Assembly: GCF_021560035.1 (NCBI RefSeq)
Contig: NZ_CP074373.1
Span: 864,001 to 928,000 of the forward strand
DNA from: Virgibacillus sp. NKC19-16
Lineage (GTDB): Bacteria; Bacillota; Bacilli; Bacillales; Amphibacillaceae
DNA: 64,000 nucleotides
Direction of reading: 5' to 3'
In this document: in pieces, positions 1 through 8,995 of the stretch
Position numbering within the stretch: the stretch's first letter is position 1
Layout of the letters: each line of letters starts with the position of its first letter
Made by a program: the position numbers and the translations under genes
Notes under the pieces: model-generated
Told to the model about the DNA's origin: nothing
Database searches by the model: none
The model's input: only the letters and a program-made list of their open reading frames with translations

Positions 1-129
1 CTCCTTATCTGTTAACACTAGATTTTAAATTATTCAATTTATCCGTTTTTACTTCATAGGCCTTTTCTAGTATAGTAATAGTAGATAGTTAATTTAAAAT
101 TTCGACCCTTAGAGAGGAGTCTTTAAAAT

Positions 130-1089
130 ATGCTGGAAACAACTGTTTACAATGAAAAAATTGAAACCGTACTAACAAATATAAATAAAGTAATAATTGG
201 GAAAGAAGAAGCTGCAACCCTCAGTTTAGTAGCATTATTGGCACAAGGGCATGTGTTGCTTGAGGATGTACCGGGGGTTGGTAAAACAATGCTTGTTCGT
301 ACATTGGCTAGGTCTCTAGACTGTGATTTTAGAAGAATTCAGTTTACACCGGATCTATTACCTTCTGACGTAACAGGTATTTCCATATACAATCCAAAAG
401 AGCTTGAGTTTGAGTTCCGTGGTGGCCCGATACTGGGAAATATTATACTTGCTGATGAAATTAACCGCACTTCACCAAAAACACAATCATCGCTGCTTGA
501 AGGTATGGAAGAGAAAAATGTTACGGTAGACGGGCAGACAATCCCGCTCGCACGTCCCTTCTTTGTTATGGCTACACAAAATCCGATTGAATATGAAGGT
601 ACATATCCACTGCCGGAAGCCCAGTTGGACCGCTTTATTTTAAAACTTAAAATGGGTTACCCGGCATTTGGGGACGAACTGGAAATGCTGGAACGCACGT
701 CTAGAAATCATCCGATTGAGGGCGTTGATGCCGTCATGTCCAAGGAGCAATTGATTGCTATTCAAGAAGAAGTGAAAGAAGTTTATATTGATAAAAATGT
801 GCAACATTACATTATTAATCTAGTTGGTAATACGAGAACAAATCCATCTATCCGTCTTGGCGTAAGTCCAAGAGGATCCATCGCATTAATGCGGGCAGCG
901 AAAGCATATGCCTATATATACAGTCGGGATTACGTGCTGCCTGATGATGTGAAATTTCTGGCCCCATTTGTTTTGTCCCACCGGGTTATATTAACATCGG
1001 AAGCTAAATATGAAGGCATGACAAGTGAACAGGTTGTGGATAGTATCGTGAAAAATACACATATTCCGATTCGAAAGGAATTTCTTTAA
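130..1089 (+). CDS. yeaC: MoxR-family AAA+ ATPase (YeaC)
   Basis: A 319-residue AAA+ ATPase of the MoxR class, which act as ATP-driven chaperones or metal-insertion factors, usually beside DUF58 and von Willebrand-type partners. Walker A (GVGKT) lies near residues 49-53 and Walker B (LADEIN) near 107-112, followed by a sensor-type TQNP motif. AGAGGAG stands 9 bases before the ATG. The stop overlaps the ATG of the DUF58 gene, so the two are translationally coupled; the yeaC-yeaD-yebA order is that of B. subtilis. The client is unknown. Family assignment is firm, biological role is inferred from neighbours. Confidence 0.93.
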   Translation: MLETTVYNEKIETVLTNINKVIIGKEEAATLSLVALLAQGHVLLEDVPGVGKTMLVRTLARSLDCDFRRIQFTPDLLPSDVTGISIYNPKELEFEFRGGPILGNIILADEINRTSPKTQSSLLEGMEEKNVTVDGQTIPLARPFFVMATQNPIEYEGTYPLPEAQLDRFILKLKMGYPAFGDELEMLERTSRNHPIEGVDAVMSKEQLIAIQEEVKEVYIDKNVQHYIINLVGNTRTNPSIRLGVSPRGSIALMRAAKAYAYIYSRDYVLPDDVKFLAPFVLSHRVILTSEAKYEGMTSEQVVDSIVKNTHIPIRKEFL

Positions 1090-2357
1090 TGAAAGATTCA
1101 CTGCGATTTCTTGGTAATCTCATGTTTATCCTATTTTTATTTCTCCTTCTATTTTCTTTTGCCATGTTTCAGGGTGGATTTACAAGCTGGTTTTTGTTTT
1201 ACAGCTTTCTGCCAATCTTTCTTTATCATTTGGGATTACTGCTTTATCCGATTCGAAATTGGAAGGTTACACGAAATCTATCACGACGCGTTATTCGGGC
1301 AGGTGACGGGGTACACGCAACCATTAGGATAGAGCGAGCTATTCCATTTCCACTATATTACTGTATTTGTGAGGAAATTTTTCCGGACACATTAAATAAA
1401 GAAGATAATCGCGAGTGTAAATATCGCTATATGGTCGAATCAAATAAATTTGTGCTTAGGAGAAAAATGAAAGAGGTTATTTTTCCATCCATGAAGCGGG
1501 TAATCGAGATCCCGTACCAAATACAGCATGTTCCGCGTGGGGAGCATCAGCTGACGAAGATTCGGATTCGAACCGGAGATGTCTTTGGTTTTGTGAAAAG
1601 GGAACATACATTTGATGTATCAGATCAGCTTGTGGCTTATCCGAATGTGCGCCCCATAAATATGGCAGAAAAGATTAGCAGCTTTGAACAAGGATCTACC
1701 GCTTCCTATACATTAAATTTAAAAAATACAAATGTTGCTTCAGGTATTCGTGAATATATGCCTGGCGATAAATTTTCCTGGATTGATTGGAAACAAACAG
1801 CGAGAAAAAATGAAGTAATGACAAAGGAATTTGAACAGGAAAAAAGCACTGATATCTTACTTGTTTTAGATAGCTGTTATTACGAGGGGATGAACTTGAT
1901 CGCATTTGAAGCGGCGGTTGAAGTAACGGTTTCATTAATGGAAACCATCCGCAAACAGTCCACTGCTGTTGGTTTACTTTCTATCGGCGAGGAAGTCGCT
2001 CATTTTCCGGTGCATCATGATCCTAATCAAGGAGATTTTATGCTGCAGCATTTATCCCGTATTCAGCCTAAAAGCAGCCAGCCCTTTGCGGTGAAGTTAA
2101 AGGAAGAATTGTTTAAGATGGATAGTGGGAATGTTGTCATGGTTATTACAAGCCGGATGGATAATGGTTTTAAAGAAACGATTCAGAAGTTGAAGCAACG
2201 ATCTAAAAAGGTCATTATTTTATTTATTCAGTCCTCTAAAGTCATCTCACAGAATGAGCAGATGCTTATCGAGCAGCTTCAATTTTCGGGTGTTGGTATT
2301 CACATACTGACTGAGAATGAATTAATGGAAAATCCAATTGAGGTGAGTGGCATATGA
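1089..2357 (+). CDS. yeaD: DUF58 domain membrane protein (YeaD)
   Basis: A 422-residue protein with two hydrophobic segments in the first 50 residues, then a soluble domain carrying the DUF58 signature REYMPGD...IDWKQTAR near residues 220-237. The C-terminal half has a von Willebrand-A-like fold pattern (ILLVLDSCYY near 257). DUF58 proteins pair with MoxR ATPases and are thought to help assemble or activate envelope or secreted factors; no enzyme activity is established. Start overlaps the MoxR stop by one base and the end overlaps the next gene by four bases, giving a tight three-gene operon. Confidence 0.92.
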   Translation: MKDSLRFLGNLMFILFLFLLLFSFAMFQGGFTSWFLFYSFLPIFLYHLGLLLYPIRNWKVTRNLSRRVIRAGDGVHATIRIERAIPFPLYYCICEEIFPDTLNKEDNRECKYRYMVESNKFVLRRKMKEVIFPSMKRVIEIPYQIQHVPRGEHQLTKIRIRTGDVFGFVKREHTFDVSDQLVAYPNVRPINMAEKISSFEQGSTASYTLNLKNTNVASGIREYMPGDKFSWIDWKQTARKNEVMTKEFEQEKSTDILLVLDSCYYEGMNLIAFEAAVEVTVSLMETIRKQSTAVGLLSIGEEVAHFPVHHDPNQGDFMLQHLSRIQPKSSQPFAVKLKEELFKMDSGNVVMVITSRMDNGFKETIQKLKQRSKKVIILFIQSSKVISQNEQMLIEQLQFSGVGIHILTENELMENPIEVSGI

Positions 2358-4558
2358 GTTTAAATAATAAAAAAAAGCCACTGTTGCATTCCTCTATTTT
2401 GTATGTGTGCGGTTTGCTCCTGTTTTTGGAGTGGCTTTATCCTGTTGGGGACGTTACGTATACAAGCAGTCTAACGGTATTTATCATTTATGCGTTGTTT
2501 TGTTTTGTTATTTCGATGTTTCAATTGAAATGGTGGATCGGATTTTTACTTAAAGGGTTTGGGCTGCTGTTTATTGTTAATGGACTGTTTATGGATGCTA
2601 CGTTCTTTACAGGAATGTGGTTTGAGCAATTGTTCGCGGACCTTGCCTATAATCTAGAAGCGCTTTTTACACAGCAATGGTATTATTTAACACCATTATT
2701 CCGCAGTTTATTATTCTTATTATTAATCTGGTTAATGAGCTATTTACTGCATTATTGGTTTGTTGTCATGAAACGTACTTTTTTATTCGTGCTGCTCACG
2801 TTTATTTATCTAGCTGTACTGGATACCTTTACCATTTATGATGGTGACATGGCGATGGTGAGAACCTTTATCATTTCCTTGATTGCTTTAGGTGTCGCTA
2901 ATTTCATGAAGGAACTGGATAAGGAATCGATTGATTTCTCTTGGATAAAAAAGACGCCATTATGGACAATTCCGTTAGTAGTTACGGTTCTAATTGCTTC
3001 TTTGATTGGTCTCGCGGCACCGAAGTTTGAACCACAATGGCCTGACCCGGTTCCTTTTATACAAAGTACTGCGGAAAATGCTGGTTATAATGGTGCTGGC
3101 GGGGCTTCCGTTCAAAAGGTTGGCTACGGAGAGGATGATTCACGTCTTGGCGGTTCATTCGTCCAGGATTATACACCTGTATTTGAAGCTCGCGTGGCTG
3201 ATGAACATTATTGGCGGATTGAAACAAAGGATGTATATACCGGGAAGGGCTGGGAAAATTCCGAGGACCCTGATTACCTATCCCAAAATGGTGGGACAAT
3301 TTCATTAGATACATTTAATACTGAAGCTGTTGAAACAGAAAAACTTGAAGCAATGGTTGATTTTCAAGGAAATACAGCCATTGAAAAACTTATCTATCCA
3401 TACGGGGCAAATCAAGTGTATGCTGCAGGAGCGCAGTATTTCATGGATCCTAATTCCGAGTCGATTGAAACAAGGATAAGTGGTGAACCTGCAAGCCTTG
3501 AGAATTATACTATTTCCTACAATAATCCATCGTTTGCAGTTGATGAACTTCAGGAGGCAGGTAGTGATGATCCGGAAAGTATTCACGAGCGCTACACACA
3601 AATTCCTTCTTTACTTCCTGATCGAGTCGGTGAGCTAGCAGAAGAAATTACGTCGGAATATGATGATCGTTATGGTAAAGCAAAAGCAGTGGAGAGGTAT
3701 TTCGGACAAAATGGATTTGAGTATCAAACAACCGATGTTCCTGTCCCTGAGGAAGATGAGGATTATGTTGATCAATTTTTATTCGACTCACAAGTAGGCT
3801 ATTGTGATAATTACTCTACGTCGATGGTCGTCTTGCTGCGAACATTGGATATACCAGCCAGATGGGCAAAGGGTTTTACCAGTGGCGAAATGATTGAAGC
3901 TAACGCTGATGATTCACATGATGTCTATGAAGTTACGAATGCAAATGCGCATTCTTGGGTGGAAGTGTATTTTCCAGAGGTTGGGTGGGTACCATTTGAA
4001 CCAACACAAGGATTCTCTAACCTGTCTGATTTTCACAGAAATATAGATGATGCTTCGGGAGAAAATCAGGATGACGTCATGGATCAAACGCCTGAGGAGG
4101 AAGAGATCGAGCCTGATCCGGAGTTGCCAGAAGAGGAAGAAGCAGAAACTGCTATGGCTGAAAGTAATACAGATGACACGTCTTTCGCGATTAACTGGTG
4201 GTATGTGAGTGGATTGGCAGTGATTTTAATCGTACTGGGCATTATTGTTTATAAAACAAGATTCCGCTGGCAAACGTATTTGCTGGAAAAACGATTAAAA
4301 AATAGAAGAGACGCGAAAACATATCAGGATGCATACCATCATTTGTTGAGGGTATTGCAACATTCTGGTCTGGAAAAAGAGCCTGATCAAACATTGCGTG
4401 AATATGCAAAACGTATTGATATGCGCTATTCTACAGATGAAATGGCACAACTAACCAATTATTATGAACGAGTGCTGTATAATAATGAAACGGGAGACGC
4501 AAACATGCAGCAGCTAACGCAATTATGGAAAAATTTAATCAAACGGATAATGGGTTGA
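2354..4558 (+). CDS. yebA: transglutaminase-like membrane protein (YebA, DUF3488/DUF4129)
   Basis: A 734-residue protein: a run of N-terminal membrane helices to about residue 220, an external transglutaminase/protease-like domain, an acidic linker (about 580-610), one further membrane helix (WWYVSGLAVILIV) and a C-terminal cytoplasmic DUF4129-like tail. The papain-like triad is visible as C484 (VGYCDNYS), H533 (NAHSWVEVYFP) and an acidic E549 (WVPFEPT) where many relatives have Asp. It completes the MoxR-DUF58-transglutaminase operon, a set linked to envelope protein processing. The -35 box of the guaA promoter overlaps its stop codon. Confidence 0.9.
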   Translation: MSLNNKKKPLLHSSILYVCGLLLFLEWLYPVGDVTYTSSLTVFIIYALFCFVISMFQLKWWIGFLLKGFGLLFIVNGLFMDATFFTGMWFEQLFADLAYNLEALFTQQWYYLTPLFRSLLFLLLIWLMSYLLHYWFVVMKRTFLFVLLTFIYLAVLDTFTIYDGDMAMVRTFIISLIALGVANFMKELDKESIDFSWIKKTPLWTIPLVVTVLIASLIGLAAPKFEPQWPDPVPFIQSTAENAGYNGAGGASVQKVGYGEDDSRLGGSFVQDYTPVFEARVADEHYWRIETKDVYTGKGWENSEDPDYLSQNGGTISLDTFNTEAVETEKLEAMVDFQGNTAIEKLIYPYGANQVYAAGAQYFMDPNSESIETRISGEPASLENYTISYNNPSFAVDELQEAGSDDPESIHERYTQIPSLLPDRVGELAEEITSEYDDRYGKAKAVERYFGQNGFEYQTTDVPVPEEDEDYVDQFLFDSQVGYCDNYSTSMVVLLRTLDIPARWAKGFTSGEMIEANADDSHDVYEVTNANAHSWVEVYFPEVGWVPFEPTQGFSNLSDFHRNIDDASGENQDDVMDQTPEEEEIEPDPELPEEEEAETAMAESNTDDTSFAINWWYVSGLAVILIVLGIIVYKTRFRWQTYLLEKRLKNRRDAKTYQDAYHHLLRVLQHSGLEKEPDQTLREYAKRIDMRYSTDEMAQLTNYYERVLYNNETGDANMQQLTQLWKNLIKRIMG

Positions 4559-4583
4559 CCCGCCGTGAGTTGATTAGTAAAAT
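4555..4583 (+). promoter_or_regulatory. probable sigma-A promoter of guaA
   Basis: TTGACC and TAAAAT are separated by exactly 17 bases and stand just before the guanine riboswitch. The -35 hexamer overlaps the TGA stop of yebA. Position and spacing fit; there is no transcript evidence. Confidence 0.6.
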
Positions 4584-4614
4584 AAGAAGATATTACAAGT
4601 GAAATAATAAATAT

Positions 4615-4690
4615 GCCGTTTGTATATCCTCGATAATATGGTTCGAAAGTTTCTACCGGAGCACCGTAAATGCTCTGACTATGAAGGCAG
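4615..4690 (+). promoter_or_regulatory. guanine riboswitch (purine aptamer) upstream of guaA
   Basis: The conserved purine aptamer core is present: an ATAATATGG-like L2 region, AGTTTCTACC, the ACCGTAAAT L3 segment and GACTATG closing P1. The base that pairs with ligand is C (GACTA), so guanine or hypoxanthine, not adenine, is expected. Ligand binding should favour the terminator that follows at about 4684, shutting off GMP synthetase when guanine is plentiful. Confidence 0.93.
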
Positions 4691-4715
4691 TTATCTCCTG
4701 GATTTCTGCCTTTTT
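4684..4715 (+). terminator. riboswitch-controlled intrinsic terminator before guaA
   Basis: AAGGCAG (4684-4690) pairs with CTGCCTT (4706-4712), followed by five T. The left arm abuts the 3' strand of aptamer P1, the usual arrangement for an OFF riboswitch. Confidence 0.8.
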
Positions 4716-4775
4716 GTAGTTTGGAATGCAAAAGGTGGGGATGCAGGATTTTTTTGTGGAGTGGTGGGCTGAACC

Positions 4776-4968
4776 GGGAGAGTCCACACCCAAACGGGAG
4801 ACAGCCAGCGAAAACAGGAGAGAGCAAGCTCGAAACAGGAGAGTGAGCTTTCAAATCGGGAGAGAATGCGCCTGAACCGGGAGAGCGCGCCCCCAAACCG
4901 GGAGACAGCACATTCGAACCGGGAGAGAACGCATCCAAATCGGGAGACAACGCGACCTAAACAGGAAG
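4776..4968. repeat. 21-bp imperfect tandem array (GGGAGA family), ten units
   Basis: GGGAGA or AGGAGA/AGGAAG recurs at 4776, 4796, 4816, 4837, 4858, 4879, 4900, 4921, 4942 and 4963, so the period is 20 at first and then 21 throughout. The rest of each unit is loosely conserved (roughly CxAACC before the hexamer, G/C-rich between). The array lies between the riboswitch terminator and the guaA ribosome site, so it is in the read-through leader RNA. Because 21 is a multiple of three, both strands stay open and give heptapeptide-repeat phantom reading frames, which I do not regard as coding. Function unknown. Confidence 0.85.
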
Positions 4969-4988
4969 CAATAGATAGGAGTGTAACA

Positions 4989-6524
4989 ATGGAAACAAAC
5001 GATATGATACTCGTACTTGATTTTGGCAGTCAATACAATCAGTTAATCACAAGAAGAATAAGAGAATTTGGCGTTTACAGCGAATTGCACTCCCATAAAT
5101 TAACAGCAGAAGCGATCAGGGAAATGGATCCAAAAGGCATTATACTTTCAGGTGGGCCACACAGCGTGTATGACGAGGATAGCTTCCGTTGTGATGAGAA
5201 AATTTTCGATCTTGAAGTTCCTATTTTAGGCATCTGCTACGGTATGCAGCTCATGTCTCTAAATTATGGCGGTAACGTTGAAAAAGCGCAGAACCGGGAA
5301 TATGGGAAGGCGCATATTGATTTGAAAGGTGAACCTATTCTTTTTAAAGATACACCAAGCAGCCAAACCGTATGGATGAGCCATGGCGACAAAGTCATAG
5401 ATACACCACCGACTTTTCATGTTGACGCAACTAGTCCATCTACACCAATTGCTGCAATGAGTGATCAGGGGAAAAAACGGTATGGTGTTCAATTTCATCC
5501 GGAGGTGCGCCATTCGGAATACGGGAATCATCTACTTGAACAATTCGTTTTCGATGTGTGCCAAAGTGCTGGAGAATGGACGATCGAGAATTTCATCGAT
5601 ATGGAAGTAGAAAAAATTCAGGAAAAAGTCGGAGATCGTAAGGTGTTATGTGCGCTAAGCGGTGGCGTTGACTCGTCCGTTGTGGCAGCTTTAATTCACA
5701 AAGCAATCGGGGATCAGCTTATATGTATTTTTGTTGACCATGGGCTTCTTCGGAAAAATGAAGCAGATGACGTGATGAAGGTATTCGCGGAAGATTTTCA
5801 TATGAATATCATTAAGGTCGATGCAAAAGATCGTTTCCTTTCCAAACTAAAAGGGGTGGACGATCCGGAGAAGAAACGTCAAATCATCGGTAATGAATTT
5901 ATTTATGTATTTGATGATGAAGCGGACAAGTTAAAGGATATCGACTTCCTGGCGCAAGGGACATTGTATACAGATATAATTGAAAGCGGAACGGAAACAG
6001 CGCACACGATTAAGTCCCATCACAATGTTGGTGGACTTCCGGAAGACATGCAATTTGAGCTAATCGAGCCATTGAACACACTTTTCAAGGATGAAGTTCG
6101 TGAGCTTGGATCTCAATTAGGCATACCGGATCACATTGTTTGGCGTCAGCCTTTCCCTGGACCGGGTCTGGCAATCCGCGTACTAGGTGAGGTAACAGAC
6201 GCGAAACTGGAAATTGTTCGTGAATCGGATGCTATTTTGCGCGAAGAGATTGCCGCTGCAGGATTAGAGCGCGACATTTGGCAATATTTCACTGTACTGC
6301 CTAATATCCGTAGTGTTGGCGTGATGGGCGATGCCCGTACGTATGATTACACGATCGGAATCCGGGCTGTTACTTCCATTGATGGCATGACTTCGGACTG
6401 GGCGCGTATTCCGTGGGAGACCTTAGAAAAAATATCAACGAGAATGGTGAATGATGTCGAGCATATTAACCGCGTTGTGTATGATGTTACGAGCAAACCG
6501 CCGAGTACGATTGAGTGGGAATAG
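4989..6524 (+). CDS. guaA: GMP synthase (glutamine-hydrolysing)
   Basis: Converts XMP to GMP with ATP and glutamine, the last step of guanine nucleotide synthesis. The 511-residue product has an N-terminal class I amidotransferase domain (DFGSQYNQL near the start, GICYGMQ with the nucleophile Cys, FHPEV), an ATP pyrophosphatase domain (SGGVDSS) and the C-terminal dimerisation domain ending PPSTIEWE as in B. subtilis. An in-frame ATG 41 codons upstream exists, but that extension is only the 21-bp array; AGGAG before the ATG at 4989 and family length fix this start. It is controlled by the preceding guanine riboswitch. Confidence 0.97.
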   Translation: METNDMILVLDFGSQYNQLITRRIREFGVYSELHSHKLTAEAIREMDPKGIILSGGPHSVYDEDSFRCDEKIFDLEVPILGICYGMQLMSLNYGGNVEKAQNREYGKAHIDLKGEPILFKDTPSSQTVWMSHGDKVIDTPPTFHVDATSPSTPIAAMSDQGKKRYGVQFHPEVRHSEYGNHLLEQFVFDVCQSAGEWTIENFIDMEVEKIQEKVGDRKVLCALSGGVDSSVVAALIHKAIGDQLICIFVDHGLLRKNEADDVMKVFAEDFHMNIIKVDAKDRFLSKLKGVDDPEKKRQIIGNEFIYVFDDEADKLKDIDFLAQGTLYTDIIESGTETAHTIKSHHNVGGLPEDMQFELIEPLNTLFKDEVRELGSQLGIPDHIVWRQPFPGPGLAIRVLGEVTDAKLEIVRESDAILREEIAAAGLERDIWQYFTVLPNIRSVGVMGDARTYDYTIGIRAVTSIDGMTSDWARIPWETLEKISTRMVNDVEHINRVVYDVTSKPPSTIEWE

Positions 6525-6539
6525 ATTAATTGGCAGAAT

Positions 6540-6695
6540 ATGAGCGAATGCAAACAGTTTGAAGAGAGAGTATATGTAAAGCAGAAAGAAGCAAAGTCCA
6601 GTGATAAACGCTTTTCACATGAAGAAGTTTTTAATGACTTGCGTGCAAGACTTGTTGAAATAGCAAATAGAAATCTTAAAAACGAACTTTATTAA
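6540..6695 (+). CDS. 51-residue ORF resembling the C-terminus of a RelB/Phd-type antitoxin (possible remnant)
   Basis: Starts at ATG 6540, in the same frame as the guaA stop and 15 bases beyond it, with no convincing ribosome site. The product is charged and its second half (SHEEVFNDLRARL near residues 26-38) resembles the C-terminal segment of type II antitoxins of the RelB/YefM kind. It lacks the N-terminal DNA-binding half and no toxin gene follows. Its last codons overlap the first PurR box of pbuG. I read it as a degraded antitoxin fragment; it may not be expressed. Confidence 0.35.
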   Translation: MSECKQFEERVYVKQKEAKSSDKRFSHEEVFNDLRARLVEIANRNLKNELY

Positions 6696-6721
6696 TCGAA
6701 ATCAAACAATCATTCGCATCT
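6678..6721 (+). promoter_or_regulatory. PurR operator (PurBox pair) of pbuG
   Basis: Box 1 at 6678-6690 has the CGAAC core with one mismatch to AWWWCCGAACWWT. Box 2 at 6709-6721 is inverted and weaker (ATTCG core). The 18-base gap between boxes and the 2-base gap to the -35 hexamer closely match the purE operator in this window, which supports the weak second box. Confidence 0.6.
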
Positions 6722-6723
6722 TA

Positions 6724-6752
6724 TTGACTTGATAAGATACAAGTAGTAAAAT
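6724..6752 (+). promoter_or_regulatory. probable sigma-A promoter of pbuG
   Basis: TTGACT, a 17-base spacer and TAAAAT lie immediately downstream of the PurBox pair and about 20 bases before the aptamer. Confidence 0.7.
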
Positions 6753-6773
6753 AAACATACATTTTAATAAAAA

Positions 6774-6839
6774 TGCGTATAATTTCGGGAATATGGCCCA
6801 GAGTTTCTACCAGACTGCCGTAAATAGTCTGACTACGCA
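6774..6839 (+). promoter_or_regulatory. guanine riboswitch upstream of pbuG
   Basis: Stem P1 is a perfect TGCGTA/TACGCA pair. The core holds GAATATGGCCC, AGTTTCTACC and GCCGTAAAT, and the ligand-pairing base is C (GACTACG), indicating guanine or hypoxanthine. Together with the PurR boxes it places the permease under dual control. Confidence 0.93.
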
Positions 6840-6928
6840 GGTTTAGTGATTTTAATAGTGATAGCCCATTGACTCCAGTAAATGGCTGCTTTCCTTTTGA
6901 TTACTTTTCCTTGCATAGTTATGGTAGC

Positions 6929-6960
6929 ACGCCTGGTTCTAAACGGGGCGTGTTTTTTTA
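6929..6960 (+). terminator. terminator of the pbuG riboswitch
   Basis: CACGCC (6929-6934) pairs with GGCGTG (6948-6953), followed by seven T. It sits 25 bases before the pbuG ATG, as expected for transcriptional control by the upstream aptamer. Confidence 0.8.
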
Positions 6961-6984
6961 TTTAATAACCAAGGGGGAGCAGTA

Positions 6985-8319
6985 ATGAAGAAGTATTTTC
7001 ATTTCAAGGAATTAGGTACAAATTATAAAACAGAGTTTATGGCAGGATTAACGACATTTTTAGCTATGGCATATATCCTTTTTGTCATTCCATCAACCCT
7101 GGCTTTAACAGGGGTAGAAGAGCTGCCTGAAGGGGTAACTCGCATGGATCAGGATGCTGTATTTGTTGCTACAGCACTGGCCGCGGCTGTTGGTTCCTTA
7201 TTTATGGGAATAATAGCGAAATATCCGATCGTTCTAGGGCCCGGTATGGGATTAAACGCGTTTTTTGCGTATACCGTTATGCTTGGCTACGGTATCCCGT
7301 GGGAAACGGCTTTATCAGGTGTATTAGTATCTGGAATTATATTTGTCATCCTAACGTTAACAGGGATTCGGGAAAAAATTATTAATGCTATCCCTGCAAA
7401 TTTAAAGCTGGCAGTGGGTGCTGGGATCGGTTTATTTATCGCTTTTATCGGTCTGCAAAGTGCAGGCATTGTAGTTGGAGATCCAGATACATTGCTTGCT
7501 CTTGGAGATATAACATCACCAAATGTGTTACTAGCGATATTTGGACTTATCGTTTCTGTAGTATTACTCACGCTTGGTATAAAAGCGGGGATATTTTATG
7601 GCATGATTCTAACAGTTTTAGCAGGCATTACTTTTGGTTTAATTGCCCCGCCTTCAGGAATTGATGGGATTGTCAGTAGCGTTCCGAGTATAGCACCAAC
7701 ATTTGGACAGGCATTTTTAAATTTAGGTGATATTTTTACTGTCGAAATGCTTTTGGTCATTTTAACGTTCTTATTCGTTGACTTCTTTGATACGGCAGGA
7801 ACGCTGGTTGCAGTAGCGAGGCAGGCTGGTTTGGTGAAAAACAATAGACTGCCGCGTGCCGGAAAAGCGTTATTTGCTGATTCTGCAGCAACAGTGGTTG
7901 GTGCAACGCTTGGTACATCGACAACAACGTCTTATGTAGATTCCGCTGCTGGTGTTGGTGTGGGAGGACGCACAGGTTTTACAGCAATAGTCGCAGCAGG
8001 GTTTTTCCTTTTGGCATTGTTCTTCTCCCCATTATTAAGTGTTGTGACCTCCGAAGTAACTGCGCCTGCATTAATCATTGTTGGTATCATGATGTCATCC
8101 GCATTGAAAGAGATTGACTGGGATCAATTCGAAATTGCAGTACCGGCATTTTTTACCGTTCTTACGATGCCGCTAACATACAGTATTGCAACAGGCATTG
8201 CAATTGGATTTATTTTCTATCCGATAACAATGTTGTTAAAAAAACGTGCGCGAGAGATACATCCGATCATGTATGGAATGTTTGTTATCTTTGTGTTGTA
8301 CTTTATTTTCTTAAGCTAG
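6985..8319 (+). CDS. pbuG: guanine/hypoxanthine permease PbuG
   Basis: A 444-residue NCS2/AzgA-type purine permease that imports hypoxanthine and guanine by proton symport. It starts with the family N-terminus (FKELGTNYKTEFMAGLTTFLAMAYI) and has about 12-14 membrane segments; GLNAFFAY in the first part and TSTTTSYVDSAAGVGVGGRTG near residues 311-331 match the conserved substrate-binding regions. AAGGGGGAG precedes the ATG. Riboswitch and PurR boxes upstream, and synteny after guaA, support the assignment. Confidence 0.96.
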   Translation: MKKYFHFKELGTNYKTEFMAGLTTFLAMAYILFVIPSTLALTGVEELPEGVTRMDQDAVFVATALAAAVGSLFMGIIAKYPIVLGPGMGLNAFFAYTVMLGYGIPWETALSGVLVSGIIFVILTLTGIREKIINAIPANLKLAVGAGIGLFIAFIGLQSAGIVVGDPDTLLALGDITSPNVLLAIFGLIVSVVLLTLGIKAGIFYGMILTVLAGITFGLIAPPSGIDGIVSSVPSIAPTFGQAFLNLGDIFTVEMLLVILTFLFVDFFDTAGTLVAVARQAGLVKNNRLPRAGKALFADSAATVVGATLGTSTTTSYVDSAAGVGVGGRTGFTAIVAAGFFLLALFFSPLLSVVTSEVTAPALIIVGIMMSSALKEIDWDQFEIAVPAFFTVLTMPLTYSIATGIAIGFIFYPITMLLKKRAREIHPIMYGMFVIFVLYFIFLS

Positions 8320-8325
8320 ATGTGG

Positions 8326-8357
8326 AAGGCTGATGCAATCGTGTATCAGCCTTTTTT
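8326..8357. terminator. shared terminator between pbuG and yndM
   Basis: AAGGCTGAT pairs with ATCAGCCTT around an 10-base loop and is followed by T-rich sequence on the + strand. The convergent minus-strand gene ends inside the right arm, so the hairpin may serve both. Confidence 0.75.
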
Positions 8358-8801
8358 ATTTTTATTTTCTACGTCATGTACATCCTTTTCCTCTGAAAAC
8401 TCTGTCTGCATTCGGTTCGGTGAAGAGTTGGAGGCATCGTGTTCTATATCTGTTGATGTTAATACTTTTTCCTGCATGTAAATATGGAATACCGCTTCAC
8501 AAACAGCAATGAAAAAAGCTGCAATAAGGGATAGCGTAAAAATAGGGAATTCTGCCCCGATAAAAACCAAAGATAATAACCATATACCAACTGTAGCAAG
8601 ACCGAAATCAGCTATCGATGCAATACCATTGCCAAACCTCGGTAATAGAATCAGATCTCCGATAATATATGCCCCTCCTGTTACGAACAAACTAATCAAA
8701 AACATCTCTAGGATACTTGCTACGTTAAAGATCGACAATAAGGAATACACCACGGTGGCAGTGATTAAAAACTTAATGACTAGTGCGGTTACGTGTCTCA
8801 T
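8346..8801 (-). CDS. yndM: DUF2512 family membrane protein (YndM-like)
   Basis: A 151-residue protein with four predicted membrane helices in the first 110 residues (for example SILEMFLISLFVTGGAYIIGD split over helices one and two) and a charged, Asn/Glu-rich cytoplasmic tail. The N-terminal pattern RHVTALVIKF and the GDLILLPRFGN loop are typical of the YndM/DUF2512 family of Bacillaceae. No function is established for the family. AAAGGAT precedes the start. It is a single gene convergent with pbuG. Confidence 0.8.
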   Translation of the reverse strand: MRHVTALVIKFLITATVVYSLLSIFNVASILEMFLISLFVTGGAYIIGDLILLPRFGNGIASIADFGLATVGIWLLSLVFIGAEFPIFTLSLIAAFFIAVCEAVFHIYMQEKVLTSTDIEHDASNSSPNRMQTEFSEEKDVHDVENKNKKG

Positions 8802-8995
8802 TTATTCTATCCTTTCTACATTTAGTATGTTTATGTAGTATTTGAATTTTTTGGGGGAATATACATGTTGAGTTCTTCCGCGGTGAGAAGATTTCATCCC
8901 GTGCTTGCATTATTTTTTTGAGTAGCTGTTTTCACATTTATGGTGATAAATCTGCTAGTATAGAATAGTAGAAAAATTCACAGGAGGCGTTTGTT

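Noticed and set aside
4462-4950. 162-codon minus-strand frame with SPGxGAx heptad repeats
   Set aside because: It is the reverse reading of the 21-bp array and of the yebA end. The heptad is a by-product of a 21-base period, and there is no ribosome site.
4776-4968. Possible CRISPR array
   Set aside because: The period of 21 is too short for repeat plus spacer, conserved parts are only about six bases, and there are no cas genes.
4866-4988. 41-residue N-terminal extension of GuaA with NRExxxx repeats
   Set aside because: The extension is the array itself; ATG 4989 has AGGAG at proper spacing and gives the usual GuaA length.
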